64,000 nucleotides of DNA from Streptomyces sp. ADI95-17. GTDB lineage: Bacteria > Actinomycetota > Actinomycetes > Streptomycetales > Streptomycetaceae. The stretch is taken from the NCBI RefSeq assembly GCF_003846175.1, contig NZ_ML123048.1, positions 836,830 through 900,829 on the forward strand, read 5' to 3'. This document shows positions 43,377 through 52,457 of the stretch, one piece after another. Each line of letters opens with the position of its first letter. Position 1 is the stretch's first letter. The position numbers were made by a program, and so were the translations under genes. The notes below the pieces were generated by a model. It saw nothing but the letters and a program-made list of their open reading frames with translations, searched no databases and had not been told where the DNA came from.

Positions 43377-45334
43377 GCGCCGTCACCGGCCGTGCTCGCG
43401 GTGACCTCGACCTGGTGCTGGTGCGAGAAGACCAGCGCGCCGGGCGCGACATCGATCCGGTCGACCGCCGCCCCGCGCCTGCCGGTGATCGGGTCCGCGG
43501 GGAACAGCCGCACCTCGTCCACCAGGCCCACCCCCCGCACGCCCTGGAGCACGGCGAAGATCTCGCCGTACTGCACCGGCCTGCCGAACGGCCATCCCGT
43601 CCCGTCCGCCCCGCCCCGCAGCGGGTCGATGTGGTCGAACAGTGCCGCGATCGCGTCCGCGCGGACCCGGTCGGCGTCACCACCGTTCGTCACCAGCCTG
43701 GCGACCACGGTGACACCCTGGTACGCGGGCGGTTCCACCAGCAGCCGGGTGCCGACCAGGCGTCGTTCGTCGAGCCGCGCCGTGACCGTGGAGAGCACCG
43801 AGTCCGACGGGATCAGCTGCTCGAACCGGAGTTGGCCGCCCTGGTCGATGACCGCGTCGGGAACCACCAGTACCCGTACCGCACCGGCCTCCCCCGCGAC
43901 GGCGGGCACGCAGCGGACCCTGCGCAGGGAGGGTGCGGCCTCGCGGGCGATGGCCTCGTAGTCCCCGGCCGTGACCGCGCGTTCCTGTACCCGGAGGATG
44001 TTGGGCGCCCGGACCTTCGCGTTCTCCACGGTCTCGCCGTCGACCCCGCCGCCGGCCGCCTCGCGGTTGTCCACGCCCGCAACGTACGGCACCGAGCTGC
44101 GCAGTACGTTGATGGCGCCGCGGGCGACGTTCCCGGCCGCCCCGCCGCCCGTGCGGTAGCGGGGAATCCGCAGCTGGGCGCCCTTCTCGGGCACCGCACC
44201 GTAGGAGCGCATCGTGCCGTCCGGTTCGCGTACCTCGGGCGGGAAGGCGAACTCCCCCGAGACGGCGTCGATCCGCACGTGGCGGTCGTGCGGGGCGGAG
44301 GCGCCGAAGTGCTCCACGGCCGTCCAGACCTGCCAGCCCTCCGCGGAGGAGACCTGGACGACCGGCGGCTCCCCGTCCAGCAGCAGCGGCGCCCGGCTCA
44401 CGGAGAACCGCTGCCCGGCGACGCCCTCGGAGACACCGAGCGGCACGTCGAGGACGGTCTCCGCGTGTTCGACGTCCGCCGTGCCGCCGACGGTGAAGAC
44501 CTCCGCCTCCCGGATCGTCGGCGACTCGGAGTAGAACGGCTGGCCCGGCTCCGGCGCGGTGACCCGGCAGCGCAGCCAGCCCGCCCGGGTTCCCGCGGTC
44601 ACCGAGGCGGTGTGTCCGGCGGGGACGAACACGATGATCTCACCGGGCCTGTTCAGCCCGCCGGTGCTGTCGGTGCCGGTCCGGCAGGTGACCCAGCGGG
44701 CACCGTCCCACGCCTCCCAGACCAGCGGCGGCTGCCGCGGGTCGACGCCGACGCCCTCCACCCGGCTGTCCAGGCGTACGGCGACGATGCACCGGGGCAC
44801 GGCGGTGGGCAGTCCGAACAGCAGGGCGTCGCCGGGTTCCGGCCGGGGCTGGAAGCACGGGATGTCCTTGCCCGCGCCGAGCGGCGCGGTGCGGTCGGTC
44901 TGATCGCCCGACACCGGCGCGGTGACCAGCCGGATCAGCGAGCTCGGCACGATCGGCAGCTCCTCGGAGGTGGAGAACACCACCGCCTCCTCGGTCTCGC
45001 CGCGTGAGGTGGCGACCTCGGTGCCCGCCGGGAGCCGCACGGTCTCCGGCTGCGGCGCGGAGAGCCAGAAGTCGACCTCGGCGCGGGCCACCGTCGGCGG
45101 GAACAGGGTGACGCCCAGCAGGTCCAGGAAGGCCGAGTAGTTCTTGTCCGGTACCCGGTTCAGCCGGTAGAGCAGCTGGTCGACCATGTACGCGAACGTC
45201 TCGATGAGCGTGACCCCGGGGTCCGACACGTTGTGGTCGGTCCACTCGGGAGAGCGCTGCTGGACGTACCGCTTGGCCTCGTCGACGAGTTGCTGGAATC
45301 GCCGGTCGTCCAGATTGGGTGAGGGCAGGGCCAT
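43373..45334 (-). CDS. cis11: CIS baseplate protein J-like
   Basis: A 653-residue baseplate component of the gpJ/Afp11 family. The N-terminus LDDRRFQQLVDEAKRYVQQR and SDPGVTLIETFAYMVDQLLYRL are diagnostic, and the last third contains the GAINVLRSSVPYVAGVDN and DYEAIAREAAPSLRRVRCV segments and a C-terminal beta-region. The start ATG at 45334 shares one base with the gp25 stop (TGATG). Overlaps the I gene at its end. Confidence 0.93.
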   Translation of the reverse strand: MALPSPNLDDRRFQQLVDEAKRYVQQRSPEWTDHNVSDPGVTLIETFAYMVDQLLYRLNRVPDKNYSAFLDLLGVTLFPPTVARAEVDFWLSAPQPETVRLPAGTEVATSRGETEEAVVFSTSEELPIVPSSLIRLVTAPVSGDQTDRTAPLGAGKDIPCFQPRPEPGDALLFGLPTAVPRCIVAVRLDSRVEGVGVDPRQPPLVWEAWDGARWVTCRTGTDSTGGLNRPGEIIVFVPAGHTASVTAGTRAGWLRCRVTAPEPGQPFYSESPTIREAEVFTVGGTADVEHAETVLDVPLGVSEGVAGQRFSVSRAPLLLDGEPPVVQVSSAEGWQVWTAVEHFGASAPHDRHVRIDAVSGEFAFPPEVREPDGTMRSYGAVPEKGAQLRIPRYRTGGGAAGNVARGAINVLRSSVPYVAGVDNREAAGGGVDGETVENAKVRAPNILRVQERAVTAGDYEAIAREAAPSLRRVRCVPAVAGEAGAVRVLVVPDAVIDQGGQLRFEQLIPSDSVLSTVTARLDERRLVGTRLLVEPPAYQGVTVVARLVTNGGDADRVRADAIAALFDHIDPLRGGADGTGWPFGRPVQYGEIFAVLQGVRGVGLVDEVRLFPADPITGRRGAAVDRIDVAPGALVFSHQHQVEVTASTAGDGA

Positions 45335-45759
45335 CAGCGCACTCCCGTTTCTTCGGAGCCCTCGGAGGACGGAATCGTGTAGAAGGGGAAGACCAGGTTT
45401 CGCAGGTCGTTGGTGGCCCGCACGGTGTAGTGCACGTCGATGTACAAGGTGCCCTCCTCGATGGCGTCGAAGGCGATCACCACGTCGGTCACCTCGATGC
45501 GCGGCTCCCACCGCTCCAAGGAGGTGCGGACCTCGTGCGCGATGCGCCCGGCGGTGGCGCCGTCCCCGGGTGCGAAGACGTAGTCGTGGATGCCGCAGCC
45601 GAACTCCGGGCGCATCGGGCGCTCGCCCGGCGCCGTGCCGAGCACCAGCCCGATGGCCTCCTCGATCTCCCGGTCCCGTTCGACCATGCCGATGCCCCCG
45701 GTGGCGCCGACCCGCAGCGGGAAGCCCCAGCCGCGTCCGATGAACCCGCTGCCGCTCAC
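45334..45759 (-). CDS. cis9: CIS baseplate wedge protein, gp25/GPW family
   Basis: A 141-residue homologue of T4 gp25. The EPR-like core is seen as RPMRPEFGCGIHDYVFAP followed by ATAGRIAHEVRTSLERWEPRIEVTDV, typical of the sheath-nucleating wedge lysozyme-fold protein. GTG at 45759 overlaps the PAAR stop (GTGA). It would polymerise the first sheath ring. Confidence 0.92.
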   Translation of the reverse strand: MSGSGFIGRGWGFPLRVGATGGIGMVERDREIEEAIGLVLGTAPGERPMRPEFGCGIHDYVFAPGDGATAGRIAHEVRTSLERWEPRIEVTDVVIAFDAIEEGTLYIDVHYTVRATNDLRNLVFPFYTIPSSEGSEETGVR

Positions 45760-46073
45760 ATCGGGCCCCCGATCAGTACGTTCGGCGCTCCGCTGATGAT
45801 GGACCCGCCGCAGCTGGTGTTGTCCCGCATCCGGGCGGCGGGCAGTCCGCCGATCAGGACCTGCCCGGTGACCGCGGCGGCCGGATTGGGCATGATCACG
45901 TTGCCCGGCCCGAGCGCGGCGTGATGGGGGATGACGCACACGTGCAGGCTCCCGGTGACGGCCGCGGGCCGACCGCCGATCAGCACGGTGGCGACGGCCA
46001 CCGCACCCGGGGGCGGGGTGCCGATGACGCCGCCGTGGGCGGTACTGTCGCCCGTGCGAGCTGCGGGGGGCAT
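45756..46073 (-). CDS. cis10: CIS spike tip, PAAR-domain protein
   Basis: A 105-residue PAAR-repeat cone that caps the VgrG-like spike. Three alternating strands with PAAR-type turns (MPPAARTGDSTAHGG, GGRPAAVTGS, GGLPAARMRDNTSCGG) and His/Cys residues for metal are visible. The length is that of a bare tip with no toxin domain fused. It lies between the spike and gp25 genes. Confidence 0.92.
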   Translation of the reverse strand: MPPAARTGDSTAHGGVIGTPPPGAVAVATVLIGGRPAAVTGSLHVCVIPHHAALGPGNVIMPNPAAAVTGQVLIGGLPAARMRDNTSCGGSIISGAPNVLIGGPM

Positions 46074-46139
46074 GGTCTCTTCTCCTTGCTGTGATGGGAC
46101 TTCTGTCGCCGTCGAGCGGCATGGGCCCGGGTACAGGTC

Positions 46140-47906
46140 TCAGTTGATCCGGATGAGCTTGGCCTTGAGCACCGCGAGCAGGCCGCCGTCCACCGTGACC
46201 CCCGTCTTGCCGTTGACGGTCACCGAGCGTCCCTTCACATTGACGTCCCCCGTACCGGCGTCGAGGGTGATCCCGGACGAGTTGAGGGTCACGGAGCTCA
46301 GCGCACGGGTGCCGCCGCGGGCGAACACCGTCAGGGCGATCTCGCCCCGCCGCTCGTCCAGTGTGATGTCGAGCCGCTTGTCACCGGTGGCCAGCCGGAC
46401 ACCGGACGGTCCGCGCGGGGCGTCCAGGAGTTCCAGTCGGTTCCCCGAACGGGACACCAGCGAACGGCGGTTGACCTTTCCGCTGGTCGGGTCGACCAGC
46501 GGCACGTCGTGCGGCGAGGGCTTGTCCACCCCGTTGTAGAGACCGCCCAGCACATAGGGGCTGTCCAGCATCCCCTGCTCGAACCCGACCAGCACCTCGT
46601 CGTTGACCTCGGGGCTGAACACTCCGCCGCCGCCCTGCCCGCCCCACTGCACCGTGCGGACCCAGTCGGTCACGTAGGTGTCGTCGAGCCAGGGGAACTT
46701 CAGCTTGACCCAGCCCCGTTCGGTCTTGCCCTCGCGGATGTCGGTGACCACACCGATCGCGAGGCCGGGCATCCGCGGGCCGCGCGAGGGCGCGTTGGAG
46801 CCGCTGGTCAGCCCCGCCAGCGAGCGGTCGGGCGCCGCGCTCACCTGCACGGTGGTGCGGTAGCCACCGTTCGGTTCGAGTACGTGGTGCGCGGCGGTCG
46901 CCGTGTAGCGCCCGGCGAACGCGGGCCCGACGTTGCCGAGGGCCACCGGCAGGCCCGCCTTCAGCCGGGGATTGCCCTCGGCGACCGCCTCGATCTCGCC
47001 GAATCCCGAGCTCACCGACGCGGCCACCGATCCGGCCACGGCCCTGGCCTCGGCCTGGGTCCGGTACGGGGTGTCGGTGACCGTCATCCGGGCGCCCGAT
47101 CCGAACGCCCCGGCGGCCAGCGACGGGCTCATCCCCGGGGACACGGTGTCGCTGCGGACGGACTGCTCGCGGGCCACCAGCCGGGTCTTGGTGTCGACGT
47201 TCCAGCCGCGCACCTCCACGCTGTCCGCCCCGTCCGCACCGGTCAGTACGGCCCGCAGGGCCAGCAGGTTGCGCCCGTACTCCAGAACCATCGGATGGCG
47301 GGTGGCGGAGGTGGCGGGCGAGGGCGCCGACGAGGCGGGCTTGGGCTTCACGAACTGCAACAGGCCCTTGTCGTCCACCCGCACGTGCGCGCCGCTCTCG
47401 CCCGCGAGGTACTGGAGGAACTCCCAGTCCGAGACGTTGGGCTGGGTCAGCTGCTTGTACATGATGGGCGCGGCCTCGATCTTTCCGCAGGTCAGCCCGG
47501 CACCGGCGGCGACCTTGCGGACGATGTCCGCGGTCTTCATGTTGCGGAAGGCCACCACCTTCCGGCCGCGCTGGAGCCGGTGTGCCTTGGAGAAGGCGCG
47601 CACCACGGTGAACGAGCCGGTGGTGTCGCTGTCCAGCTCGACCGCCGTGACCTCACCGGTGAACAGCCGCTCGCGCACCCGCTCCTGCACGGTGACCACC
47701 GAGATCTTCAGCGGGGTGCCGATGGTGATTCCGGTGGCGGTGAGCAGCTTGTGATCGGGGTCGCGGTACGTCAGCACGGCGGCGTCCGGCAGGCCCACGT
47801 TCTCGTCCACCACACAGCTCACCAGCTGGGCCACCCAGGCCGCCGGCAGCTCGCCGGGGGCCTCGACGATCGGATCCGCGGCGAAGGAACGCCCTGCGGC
47901 GGTCAC
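46140..47906 (-). CDS. cis8: CIS spike/hub protein, VgrG-like
   Basis: A 588-residue fusion of hub and needle. The N-terminal half (about 1-340) is the gp27-like hub; SNAPSRGPRMPGLAIGVVTDIREGKTERGWVKLKFPWL marks the OB-fold start near 375-410, QWGGQGGGGVFSPEVNDEVLVGFEQG is the gp5 hallmark, and the C-terminus (SVTLNSSGITLDAGTGDVNVKG) is the beta-helical needle. No C-terminal effector domain is attached. GTG at 47906 overlaps the LysM gene stop. Confidence 0.93.
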   Translation of the reverse strand: MTAAGRSFAADPIVEAPGELPAAWVAQLVSCVVDENVGLPDAAVLTYRDPDHKLLTATGITIGTPLKISVVTVQERVRERLFTGEVTAVELDSDTTGSFTVVRAFSKAHRLQRGRKVVAFRNMKTADIVRKVAAGAGLTCGKIEAAPIMYKQLTQPNVSDWEFLQYLAGESGAHVRVDDKGLLQFVKPKPASSAPSPATSATRHPMVLEYGRNLLALRAVLTGADGADSVEVRGWNVDTKTRLVAREQSVRSDTVSPGMSPSLAAGAFGSGARMTVTDTPYRTQAEARAVAGSVAASVSSGFGEIEAVAEGNPRLKAGLPVALGNVGPAFAGRYTATAAHHVLEPNGGYRTTVQVSAAPDRSLAGLTSGSNAPSRGPRMPGLAIGVVTDIREGKTERGWVKLKFPWLDDTYVTDWVRTVQWGGQGGGGVFSPEVNDEVLVGFEQGMLDSPYVLGGLYNGVDKPSPHDVPLVDPTSGKVNRRSLVSRSGNRLELLDAPRGPSGVRLATGDKRLDITLDERRGEIALTVFARGGTRALSSVTLNSSGITLDAGTGDVNVKGRSVTVNGKTGVTVDGGLLAVLKAKLIRIN

Positions 47907-48625
47907 CGGTCGGCCTCCGAAGCGCGGTCTTCCAGTCCGGGCACGACCAGCTCCCTGCCGGGTGTCAACTGCATCGGGTCGTCCACGTCGTTGGCCTCCG
48001 CGATGGTGCGCCAGGCGGTGGCATCGCCGTACTCCCGCCAGGCCAGCAGCGGCAGACTGTCCCCGGCCACCACCCGATGGGTACGGCGCGCCTCCCGCGA
48101 GCCCGAAGTGGGGTTCTGGCCGGCCGGATCGACGCTCGCCTCCTCGATCGAGAGCGAGCAGGTGGCGCGCAGCGGCTTCCCGTCGACGTCGAACAGGGTG
48201 TACGAGACGGAGAGGTTGGACATCACGCCGTCGAACGAGGTCGTCTTCGACGTGCCCCAGTCGAACCGGACCCAGGGGCTGGCGGGCGTCTTGCGGGCCA
48301 GGCTGCTCGGGGTGGGCACACAGGCCGTCATGAGCTGTTCCACCGCCTTCTCCACCGAGTTGTCATGGGTGGCGGTGGCGTCCAGGAAGACCTCCAGGGA
48401 CAACGACCGGGGCCCGCTGCCCACGAATTCGGGCAGTGCGGACTGCCCGGCCATCCGGGACGGCGTACGCCGCCACTCGGTGCTCTTGCTCAGCGACAGC
48501 TTCGCGGGGTTGAACTGCAACGTGATCCGGGCGAGGCTCCCGCCGGGCTTGGCGCCGACGGTCGCCGGCGGTTCCATGATGGTCAGCTGGGCGCGAGCAC
48601 GGCTCGTACGGACAGCGGGTGACAT
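47903..48625 (-). CDS. cis7: CIS LysM-domain baseplate hub protein
   Basis: A 240-residue protein of the Afp7/gp53-like type. The N-terminal beta-domain (LTIMEPPATVGAK...LQFNPAKLSLSKSTEW) is the tube-initiator/gp54-like part and a LysM module (HRVVAGDSLPLLAWREYGDATAWRTIAEAN) ends it. It connects hub, spike and tube. Confidence 0.9.
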   Translation of the reverse strand: MSPAVRTSRARAQLTIMEPPATVGAKPGGSLARITLQFNPAKLSLSKSTEWRRTPSRMAGQSALPEFVGSGPRSLSLEVFLDATATHDNSVEKAVEQLMTACVPTPSSLARKTPASPWVRFDWGTSKTTSFDGVMSNLSVSYTLFDVDGKPLRATCSLSIEEASVDPAGQNPTSGSREARRTHRVVAGDSLPLLAWREYGDATAWRTIAEANDVDDPMQLTPGRELVVPGLEDRASEADR

Positions 48626-48685
48626 TGCGTTCCTCCTTCCCGGTCTTCTCCGGTTTCGGTTCCAGTTACGGCATATGACGAAGCG

Positions 48686-49111
48686 TCAGGACGGTTCAAG
48701 GCCCTCGTGCGCGATCTCCAGCGTCTCGATCGCCGCCTGGGAGTTGGCGGGGTCGAAGGACGGTCCCTGCCAGCGGACCGGCACGATTCCCTGCACCTGC
48801 CAGCTGATGATGCGGCTGAGGTCGGGGCGGAGCGCGACGATCTCGCCGTCCTTGGGCTCGACCCGCTGGATCGTCTCGTTCAGCCATCGCGCGATCTTGA
48901 GCGTGTCGGCGGTGACGGGGCGGGTCAGTGTGATGTTGGTCCAGGTGATCCGCCCCGGCAGCTGCCAGGTGAAACCGTTGTTGCCGCCCTCGGCGTACTG
49001 CTCCATCTCCACCTCGGCGCCCAGACCCGAGCAGGTGTGGAAGGCCCCCAGGTCGCTGCCTCCGATGACGAGCTTGAAGAACACACTCGTCGCGAAGATG
49101 TTGTCCGTCAT
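48686..49111 (-). CDS. cis1b: CIS inner tube protein (second copy)
   Basis: A 141-residue gp19-like tube protein: VFFKLVIGGSDLGAFHTCSGLGAEVEM, the NGFTWQLPGRITWTNITLTRP beta-strands and ETLEIAHEGLEP tail. In Afp-like systems a second tube-type protein sits near the hub and begins the tube. It lies 60 bases upstream of the LysM gene. Confidence 0.88.
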   Translation of the reverse strand: MTDNIFATSVFFKLVIGGSDLGAFHTCSGLGAEVEMEQYAEGGNNGFTWQLPGRITWTNITLTRPVTADTLKIARWLNETIQRVEPKDGEIVALRPDLSRIISWQVQGIVPVRWQGPSFDPANSQAAIETLEIAHEGLEPS

Positions 49112-49168
49112 GTGCTTCTCTTCTTCTCTGCTGTTGCCACGTACGTTGCGGAAGGGGGCGGACCGTTG

Positions 49169-52100
49169 TCAGCGGCGGCCGTCGTACGGCCGTCCGGTAC
49201 GTTCCCGCCCTCTGCGCAGGTCCGCGCGGATCAGCCGGCTCACCGGATCGATCAGCCGGCGGGCCAGTTCCTCGATGTCCGTCGCGGTGACCCGGTTCGC
49301 GGTCGCCGGGTCGCCGGGGGCCGGCGCGTCCGGTCCGGCCGGGGTGGTCCGGGCCGGCGGATCGGAGCGCTGCACCGGGACCGCCCGTACCGGGACTCCG
49401 GTGATCCCCGCGTCGGCCGCCACCCTCTGAAGCACCTCGGCCGTGGCCCGGGAGGCCCGGTTTCCGGCAGTCGGCGCGGCAGTCGGTGCCGCGGCCGGGG
49501 TGCGGGCGTGTGCCGCGGTCGAGGTCGGGGCCGGTGCGCGTTGTGGAACCCGTACCGCGAGGGTCGGTGGTCCAGAGGGCGCGGACCCGGCGGACTCGGG
49601 CACCGGTGTGATGGTCGCGGGAGTGGCGGATTCGGGCACCACGGGGAACGCCAGCCGCTGCACGGGCACGGCGGCCGCGCCCTGCCGCTCCGTCGCGGGC
49701 GGATGCGGACGAACCACCGGGACGGGCCGAGCGTCCGATCTCGCGGGCGGGGTGCCCGGAACGGCAGGCGCGGGGCGCGCTGCCGGGGGTGGCGCCACAA
49801 GGCGGCGGGCGGCAGGTGCCCCTGCGGGGCCCTGCTCCGGCGGGTGCGCGTCGGTACGGGACGGTGCCGTCGCAGGCGCCCCTGCCGCGCCGTCGCGTGG
49901 CGAACGCTGTACGAGCCGCATGAGAGAGCGGGCCGGCCCCGGGCCGCGCCCCGATCGCCGGTCGGGCCGGGCCCCGGTTCGGGCATCGGGGTCGCTGTCG
50001 GGCATGCGGCCGGGAACGCGGGTGCCCGTGCGGCCCGAGGGCGCACCGCTGGTCCCGGAGGTGCCGGGCGCCGGGTTCCCGGACACGAGGCGCTGGACGG
50101 TACCGCCGGGCACCGAGCCCTCGGGCGCCGATCCACCGGTCGTCGCCCCCGGGCCCGCGGCACGGGACCGGCGGGTCGGGGTGGGGCCGGCGGGGCGGGT
50201 GGGTGCGTGAGGAACGGATTGCCGGCGTGCGGCGTCAGGCTGCGCCCGGTGGTCCTCCCCGGTACGCGAGTTCCCGCGACCCTGCGAGGACGGCGGCGAC
50301 GGCGCTTCGGACCCGGGCTGCCGTACGTCACGACGCCAGGTGGCCGCCACTACCGGCCGGGCCGCGCCGCCCGCCGCCCTCTGCGCCGAAAACCCCTCGG
50401 CGGAGCCGGTGCTCACGTCCAGGGCCCTGCCCGCGAGGAGGCCCCGCGACCGCTGAACGACGACTGCCGGTCCCCCGGCACCTGAACCGGGCCCGGTCGC
50501 CCGCCCCTTCTCCCGCTCCGGGGTGATCCTGCGGATACGTACCGGCGCGACGGGACCGGAACGGGACGGCGACGAAGACGGCGACGGGCCGGCGGGGGAC
50601 GGCGACGAAGACGGCGACGGGCCGACGGGGGACGTGTTCGGACGCGCCGGGTCCACCACGCGCTGGACGGCCGCGGGTTCCGGTGCGGACCCACCGGACC
50701 GAGCGGGTGCGGAGGACGAGCGAACCGGCATCTCGGCAGGCGTGTTCAGGGCCTTCGACACCGGCTCGACGGCCGCCGGGGACGAGGAGGCGGTCGACGG
50801 CGAGGGCGAGGGCGAGGGCGATGTCTGGAGCGGGATCGTCCCACGCTCTCCCGCCGCCGTCCGGTCCTGCCGAGGTCCCGCACTTCCCGGCTGCGGCCGA
50901 CGCCGGTCGCCGAGCAGCGGTGCGTCGTTCTGGAGCCTGGCGGTCGACGGAAGCGAGGTGAGCGGGGCACCGATACCGCCACGGGCGCGAGCCGGTGAGC
51001 CGGACACCTCGCGCGGCGACGGCTGGGGCGCCGGGGAGTTCGACGACCGGCCGTCACTGGAGGGCGACTGACGTACCGTCGGGCCCGACGCCCCCGGCGA
51101 CGGCGTGTCCGCCGCAGGGGCTGCCGTGTCCGATGCCAGGCGTTGCAGTACAGGCATGGCCGCCGCGTCCTGCCCCTCCGGGGCGGACGGCACGACCCCG
51201 CCCGCCGCCGCCGGGCCGGGGGTCACGGCCCCGGTGGGCAGCTCCCGCAACGGCTTGCCCAGAGCGGGACGCACCGGTGCGGCAGCGGGACGGCCGGCCG
51301 TGTGGTCCGCCGGCAGGACGGCGCCCTGCGGGGAAGCGGGAGCCACGTCACCGTAACCGCCCTGCTGCTCAACGCTGTTGGCGGCGGTTGCGGCGGCGGC
51401 AGCAGTGGCCGGTGCGGAGGCCGCCGGCGGCAGTACCCCGGCTATCCGACGCAGCGTCATCGCCGGACGCCGGGCGATGATCAGCGGCGGGGCGGTCCGC
51501 CGAGGACGTACGGCGACGGGCCCGGCCCGCCGGAGCGAAACCGGTGCCGGTGCGGTGTCCCTGGCCTGCTGCGACGCCGACGCGGTGGCCGCTCCCGGAG
51601 CCGTACCGCCCACCCGCGCCGTGCTCCTCGCCGGGGCCGCCGCTCCCGCGGCCTCCACGGCAGTGGCACCGCCCGCACGGTCCTGGCGCCCCGGCGCCCC
51701 GTTCCCGGAGGAGCCGGGAGACTTCGTACTGCTCGACCTCTGGACCGCAGTGGGGACCGACGACCGCCCGCGCGCCCTGTCGCCGCCGGTCGTCCTGCCC
51801 GCCGAGGCGGGCGCCGGGCCCGCGGCGGCTTCCGCCTCCCCGTCCGCCCCGGCCGGGGCGGCACGCAGCAGCAGCGGTCCGCCGGGGGCCGTGGATCGTG
51901 CGCCGCCCGGACGGGCGACACCGTGGATCAGGCCCACCGGCGCGGACGGCAGTACGGCATGGCCGAGTTCACCCGCGAACGCGAGGTTCTGCCACGACGC
52001 GAGGCCGTCCCGGAACCGCAGGCCGTCGCTCACCCCGATCGAGGACCGGGCGACGGTCACCGCCGGCGGCGCGACCCGCCGCCAGCCACCGTCCCAGTCG

Positions 52101-52294
52101 CCCTCGCCGGAGCCGCCCCGGCCGCCGTCCCGCTGATCGGTCCCGATGCCGCTCCGGCCGGACTCCGGTTCCGGAGCGACGGCAGGGGCGGAAGCGGAGC
52201 CGGTGCCGGTCCCGGCTTCGGCCCCGCCCCCGTCCCGGGAAGGTGTCGGAGGCTGCTGCCCGCCCGCTCGGCGGAACCAGTTCCCGAGACCCAC
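49169..52294 (-). CDS. 1041-residue disordered CIS protein with repeated VQR motifs, unknown role
   Basis: A 1041-residue, Pro/Ala/Ser/Arg-rich protein, one of the largest of the leftward arm, between the small-protein pair and the second tube gene. Only two parts look foldable: about 71-125 (WRRVAPPAVTVARSS then GLRFRDGLASWQNL) and a C-terminal amphipathic helix (about 1004-1035, DIEELARRLIDPVSRLIR). Everything else is low complexity, but nine [VL]QR motifs recur (residues 184, 383, 543, 613, 733, 795, 878, 955 and 974). The position matches the tape-measure slot of phage tails and Afp14, yet no long coiled coil or hydrophobic segment is present. It could be a tape measure, a luminal scaffold or cargo. 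GTG at 52294 begins 4 bases after the small protein's stop. Confidence 0.7.
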   Translation of the reverse strand: MGLGNWFRRAGGQQPPTPSRDGGGAEAGTGTGSASAPAVAPEPESGRSGIGTDQRDGGRGGSGEGDWDGGWRRVAPPAVTVARSSIGVSDGLRFRDGLASWQNLAFAGELGHAVLPSAPVGLIHGVARPGGARSTAPGGPLLLRAAPAGADGEAEAAAGPAPASAGRTTGGDRARGRSSVPTAVQRSSSTKSPGSSGNGAPGRQDRAGGATAVEAAGAAAPARSTARVGGTAPGAATASASQQARDTAPAPVSLRRAGPVAVRPRRTAPPLIIARRPAMTLRRIAGVLPPAASAPATAAAAATAANSVEQQGGYGDVAPASPQGAVLPADHTAGRPAAAPVRPALGKPLRELPTGAVTPGPAAAGGVVPSAPEGQDAAAMPVLQRLASDTAAPAADTPSPGASGPTVRQSPSSDGRSSNSPAPQPSPREVSGSPARARGGIGAPLTSLPSTARLQNDAPLLGDRRRPQPGSAGPRQDRTAAGERGTIPLQTSPSPSPSPSTASSSPAAVEPVSKALNTPAEMPVRSSSAPARSGGSAPEPAAVQRVVDPARPNTSPVGPSPSSSPSPAGPSPSSSPSRSGPVAPVRIRRITPEREKGRATGPGSGAGGPAVVVQRSRGLLAGRALDVSTGSAEGFSAQRAAGGAARPVVAATWRRDVRQPGSEAPSPPSSQGRGNSRTGEDHRAQPDAARRQSVPHAPTRPAGPTPTRRSRAAGPGATTGGSAPEGSVPGGTVQRLVSGNPAPGTSGTSGAPSGRTGTRVPGRMPDSDPDARTGARPDRRSGRGPGPARSLMRLVQRSPRDGAAGAPATAPSRTDAHPPEQGPAGAPAARRLVAPPPAARPAPAVPGTPPARSDARPVPVVRPHPPATERQGAAAVPVQRLAFPVVPESATPATITPVPESAGSAPSGPPTLAVRVPQRAPAPTSTAAHARTPAAAPTAAPTAGNRASRATAEVLQRVAADAGITGVPVRAVPVQRSDPPARTTPAGPDAPAPGDPATANRVTATDIEELARRLIDPVSRLIRADLRRGRERTGRPYDGRR

Positions 52295-52298
52295 ACGA

Positions 52299-52457
52299 TC
52301 ACCCGCCTTCGTTGACGCGGGTGTTGATCCGCGCTATCTCCCGTACCCACTCCTGACGCTCGGCGTGGGTGAGGTCGAGGATGTCCTCTCGTGGCCAATG
52401 GAAGTGGTAGGCGACGTACGCGATCTCCTCCCGCAGCCGGGGAAGCGCGTACGTCAC
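52299..52457 (-). CDS. 52-residue DUF6760-like CIS protein
   Basis: A short helical protein (MTYALPRLREEIAYVAYHFH then WPREDILDLTHAERQEWVREI) that starts with GTG at 52457, overlapping the previous stop as GTGA, with GGGGGAA before it. It resembles DUF6760, a family found next to tail tube genes. Small helical proteins placed here in phages are tail assembly chaperones, which is the suggested role. Confidence 0.78.
   Translation of the reverse strand: MTYALPRLREEIAYVAYHFHWPREDILDLTHAERQEWVREIARINTRVNEGG

Noticed and set aside
46509..49430. Plus-strand frame of over 900 codons opposite the VgrG, LysM and tube genes
   Set aside because: The minus-strand genes are unmistakable CIS components with overlapping stops and starts. 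The plus frame has no family features.
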